From positions 8,993,725 to 9,057,724 of the forward strand of contig OZ017769.1 of NCBI GenBank assembly GCA_963969345.1: a stretch of DNA of 64,000 nt. The letters are read 5' to 3'. A program made the position numbers and the translations under genes. The stretch's first letter is position 1. Every line of letters starts with the position of its first letter. Origin of the DNA: Turbatrix aceti (taxonomy: Eukaryota > Nematoda > Chromadorea > Rhabditida > Panagrolaimidae). This document shows positions 60,692 through 64,000 of the stretch, one piece after another. The notes under the pieces were generated by a model. The model worked only from the letters and a program-made list of their open reading frames with translations, was not told the origin of the DNA and made no database searches.

Positions 60692-61661
60692 CCGGTCATT
60701 TATTACGATCTCAATTACGCCCATCGAACGAAAACTAAAATTATTCCGACGCATGCTTTTTCTTTCATGGTGCACTGCTTCGTTCGATGCGCCCGCATGG
60801 CTTACCGAGCGTTGGTGTGCTCGTGTTGTCGTCAGGTTTCGCCGAAAAACGATGCTGTCAATGTGAGTTTGATGGAAATAAAATTTTGAACACAAAAACA
60901 CAAAATTTTGTTAGCAAGAATAAATTTTTTAAATATTTAGAAATGTATTTGTTCAAAATTTTTGCTCAACATTTTTTTAGAACAAAATTTGAATATACAA
61001 TTCAAAAAAATGTCAATAAGTATATTTTTTTTAAAAATAATGAAAAAAATAATAATTAGAAAAATTAATTTTTGGCAAGAAATAAAAATTGTTTTAAGGA
61101 TGCTAGACTTTTTGTTCCCACTTACACGGCACATCCGAGTGCCGATGCACATTCGAGTTTTACGGTACCCCGGATCATGATCAACGACGTCGGCAGCAGC
61201 AACGGGACCCCCGATGTCCTCGACACGACCCGGACAGAAATGTTCACGACGGCGCGGACGTCGAGGGAGGACGAAGCGGCGACGTATCAGTCGATGAACA
61301 ACCTGGTGCGCAAGATACGGATCACGGCGGGCATGGAAGACACTCCCAGGACGGTATCCTTATCCGATGTAGAATTGGGACTGGCAGCGACCACTTCGAC
61401 TCATAGATTCGGTTTGTTTGAATGTTTGAATGAGTTTTTTTGAAAAAATATTTTTAAAGAAAAAAATTTTTAGAAGGTTCACCGCAACTGAAACCGGCCA
61501 ACCTCAGTAGTCCGGCGCAGATCAGTAGTCCAGCGTCAACTCCACAAGCATCAGACAAGCCACAAGCATCAGGACTCGTGTCTTACACATATCACATAGT
61601 TTTTCTACTAGTCACGACTTTGAGGTTGTTCGCGCGTTTGTTTTGGCGTCAGAAGACTTGA
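60692..61661 (+). CDS. unrecognised protein, 3' exons, C-terminal hydrophobic anchor
   Basis: Segments 60692-60862 (after tttgcag, before gtgagt), 61099-61411 (after ttttaag, before gtttgt) and 61474-61661 (after ttttag) join in phase and end at TGA 61659-61661; about 223 residues of the protein. The first opens PVIYYDLNYAHRTK, where IYYDL is ITIM-like, followed by a Cys-rich stretch (VCSCC). The middle is polar with TYQSMNNLVRKIRI. The last ends in a hydrophobic stretch (YTYHIVFLLVTTLRLFARLFW) that could be a tail anchor. No family is recognised and the 5' end is not found. Codon-like composition and clean phases argue for a real gene. Confidence 0.55.
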
Positions 61662-62083
61662 ATTGCTTCAGAATAAACTTGATCTGCCTTACGACGAGCA
61701 TGAGGGGATTGTGATAACATTTTTACTGTCAATGATAATTTTTTGGGGTTTTTGGATACCTGACAGGAAAACCCGGGTTTAGGTATACAAATAAAGTGTA
61801 ACTAAACTTATTCGACGTCGACAAAGCAAAAAGAATCAGAAAGAGAAAAAACAGCTGTAAATGAAAGTGATAACCCCAGAAATGTACGTCGGAACAGGTC
61901 CCGACGCGACAGTTTTTCAACTTTGCAGTTTTTCAACTATCGCGCCGGGACCCGTTCCAATGACTCTTTTGGGCGTTTTTATTTTTTTTTGATAATTTTG
62001 GACATTTTGTTACTTTTTACGTGTTTTTTGTTGTTTTTTTCACGTTTAGTGATTTTCCATCGTATTTTTTTGACAATTTCAGG
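61662..62083. other. spacer between two unrecognised genes
   Basis: A 3' flank with cagaataaac near 61669, a small imperfect repeat cagtttttcaact (61909-61938), and a tttcag acceptor one base before the next ATG. Confidence 0.5.
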
Positions 62084-63245
62084 ATGATGAACATCTTCAA
62101 CACGGAAATGTGGATTTTGAGTGGCCCAGAGTCCGAGTGCGTTGGTTGCATGGATTTGGCATTTCCCGATCCCCTCGTCAGCATCAGGACTCTCTTCGAA
62201 GAGGCTGTCCGTCGGACGGGTATCAAACTTAGCGCGGATTTTTCCAACATTGTTGCCCGAAAACGATTGCACCTTTTGGATTCGTACGCTTACTTTTCGT
62301 CAGACAGCCAGGTTGGACCGGGGCCGATTTCGGTTTTCATTTCGAAGAATGGAGCTGACGTCGACGTCAATGCTCTGCCAACAGTCGCGGAATTGGGTTC
62401 CTCGAAGTCGCAAATCCAAGACACACAATTGTCATCTGTCGAAAGCGCAGCACCTGTTGAATATCCCGCATTACGGAGTGATACTGAAGACTCACTAGGT
62501 ATGTATCTATAAAAAAACTAATAAAAAAAGTTGAAAAGATTTTTCCAAAAAGTTGCTTTTATTTACTGTATGAAAATTTTTTGTCGTAAAATTCGCCTGT
62601 TTGAAACAGAGTTACGGTAGCCTAAAATCAGTTTTTTTTGCAGTTTTTGACGATTTTTGGGAAACATTTGTCAGAAAACGCCATTTTTTGGCAAAATGTC
62701 ATATAGAATTTTTTTCTTTTCAGGACCAGATTTCGGGGAAATCGTTCTGCCCCAAGAATCCAAAAATGATTCTTCGGAGCAGTCTCGAAAATCTCAAACA
62801 CCGTCCAAATCACGCGCAGAAATTTTACCAGCTTCATTGCGATCAGCTTCCTGGGAACAGTTGTTGTATACCTGTCAGAATCCTCGTTTGCTGCAATTTT
62901 TGAAATTCGGTGGTCCAAAGAATGCGACTGGCGACGTTGTCAATCAGCTGTTCGATATCATGTTTTTATGGCTTTGTACCCATGGCAGAACGTACGTTTA
63001 TTGTTTTTTTTTACAATTATTGTAAATAAAGAATTTTTGTTTTTAGCTATTATCCCACTTTTGCGACCGCGAAGAACTTCTACCTTCACCTCTGTGAGCC
63101 GTACGTCAAAAAAACTCCGGTATGTATTTTTTGTTCTGTTTATGTTGGCAACTTATGTATCTGCGTTGTTTTGCAGAATTTGATCTCAGAGGTGTTTCTT
63201 TGGCGCCTTCGGAGAAAGGTGAATCGTCATGCAAAAGTGTCATAA
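62084..63245 (+). CDS. hypothetical protein, about 274 residues
   Basis: Exons 62084-62498, 62724-62991, 63047-63119 and 63177-63245 join in phase; stop TAA 63243-63245. The ATG follows a tttcag acceptor almost directly, so a trans-spliced start is likely. No signal peptide or membrane helix is evident. The N-terminal half (IFNTEMWILSG...) is mixed, the middle is Ser/Gln/Lys-rich and likely disordered (ESKNDSSEQSRKSQTPSKS), and the C-terminal 90 residues (EQLLYTCQNPRLLQFLKF, LFDIMFLWLCTHGR, YYPTFATAKNFYLHLCEPYV) look folded and helical. No family is recognised. Confidence 0.65.
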
Positions 63246-63639
63246 TGACTTTATTGTTGGTTTTTATTACATAAATTTTGAATCAAATCAATTAGTCTGA
63301 TTTGGGCAAACATTTTTAATCGCGAGCGAACACATATTTTATTATATTATTTTTTTAAAGACTACTTATAAAAATTTTAATCGTGTTCGCGAAAGAATAC
63401 CGTACTCCTTTTTTCAATGTACAAAATTTTAGGCGTAATTTTTTTTTATTTAAAAAAATTGTTTTAGGTGTAAAACTTTATTTTGCACTTCAAAAATTTT
63501 TTTTTAAACAAAAAAATTTCGATCGCTTTTCCAAATTTTTTGCAAATTTTGTTTGGAAAACGTTCCCAAACAAAAAAATTTTTGCTTTACAAAATTTTCC
63601 AAAAATTTTTTATTCATTCACACACTCAAACAATGTTCA
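63246..63639. other. AT-rich convergent spacer
   Basis: Homopolymeric A/T between the convergent 3' ends of the hypothetical gene and the collagen gene. It includes gttcgcgaa motifs. No gene seen. Confidence 0.5.
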
Positions 63640-63999
63640 TCAATTATGATGCAGTCTCTGACGATGTCGCCGGAAGTACTCCGAAATCTTCTGAGTCGGC
63701 AGAACTTCCACCTGTTGTTCCTGAGCCGGAGGGTAAGCCGGGGGGCTCGGGGTCGTAGTCGAGGCTCTCGGAGGCGCAGCAGACGGCGGACTGGCCTCAG
63801 GCTCGTACGCTGGCTCCTGGATCGCAGAATGCATGCCCGTGATCGACGGCGCGAGGATTTGAGAGACCCCACAGTCACTCGGGCAGTACGTTCCAGGTAC
63901 ACCTGGCTCACCTGGGGGCCCGTACTCTCCAGGCTCGCCGCGCACACCTGCCCGACCCGGGGGGCCGGGTGGGCCCTGAACGCCGAGTTGTCCGGCCTG
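63640..63999 (-). CDS. cuticle collagen, 3' part
   Basis: The minus-strand frame runs from the window edge to TGA at 63640-63642. It has Gly-X-Y repeats (GPPGPPGRAG, GEPGEYGPPGEPGVPG), then the conserved cysteine knot YCPSDCGVSQILAPS. A non-collagenous C-terminal tail of about 80 residues, rich in Pro/Ala/Ser/Gln, ends RRHRQRLHHN. This end matches nematode cuticle collagens, which are secreted by the epidermis and crosslinked in the cuticle. The N-terminal part (propeptide, main triple helix) lies beyond 64000. Confidence 0.92.
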   Translation of the reverse strand, partial: QAGQLGVQGPPGPPGRAGVRGEPGEYGPPGEPGVPGTYCPSDCGVSQILAPSITGMHSAIQEPAYEPEASPPSAAPPRASTTTPSPPAYPPAQEQQVEVLPTQKISEYFRRHRQRLHHN

Positions 64000-64000
64000 G

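Overview
The window is nuclear DNA of a nematode, most likely a rhabditid-type species. Genes are split by introns with gt-donors and short tttcag/tttag acceptors. Several start codons lie just downstream of an in-context AG acceptor, as expected for spliced-leader trans-splicing. A cuticle collagen, FMRFamide-like neuropeptide precursors, a TTBK/CK1-type kinase, a FLYWCH-like protein and a serpentine-type receptor fit the same group. Exons are GC-balanced; introns and spacers are extremely A/T-homopolymeric. All exon joins below were worked out by hand from splice sites, reading phase and protein similarity.

Layout. 0.3-3.3 kb: a terminal-inverted-repeat (TIR) element, then the 3' part of a CK1/TTBK-like kinase. 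4.1-4.7 kb: neuropeptide gene A. 5.2-10 kb: a divergent DDB1-like gene. 9.9-14.65 kb: a large inverted duplication (arms about 1.2 kb, loop 2.3 kb). Each arm carries a tiny secreted-peptide gene, arm 2 also carries a copy of the DDB1-like 3' end, and the loop holds a FLYWCH-like gene. 15-19.2 kb, minus strand: UBE2G2-type E2 enzyme and glucose-6-phosphate isomerase. 20.6-23.4 kb, minus: PIG-V mannosyltransferase. 25.3-27.6 kb: TBC1D22-type RabGAP. 29.8-32 kb: FOG/ZFPM-like zinc-finger protein. 32.9-35.3 kb: ERGIC-53-type lectin. 36.3-37.7 kb: 7TM receptor. 38-38.8 kb, minus: Pol III subunit RPC7. 39.4-43.3 kb, minus: AFG3L2-type m-AAA protease. 43.6-45.1 kb: FEN1. 45.4-52.2 kb: Pol I second-largest subunit. 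53.8-54.3 kb: neuropeptide gene B. 56.6-58.5 kb: a tyrosine-phosphatase-like protein lacking its catalytic residues. 60.7-63.2 kb: two unrecognised genes. 63.6-64 kb, minus: 3' end of a cuticle collagen.

Most genes are housekeeping: DNA repair and replication (FEN1, DDB1-like), Pol I and Pol III, glycolysis, mitochondrial proteolysis, and ER/Golgi functions (E2 for ERAD, PIG-V, ERGIC-53, RabGAP). From memory, the C. elegans orthologues of several (gpi-1, ubc-14, spg-7, crn-1, rpoa-2, ile-1, pigv-1) lie on chromosome I, so the window may derive from the equivalent ancestral element. The unusual material is (i) the inverted duplication with two peptide genes sharing promoter and signal peptide but not mature sequence, (ii) long foldback or TIR elements inside introns of the Pol I and GPI genes, (iii) the doubly inactivated phosphatase, and (iv) two neuropeptide paralogues with a matching promoter layout.
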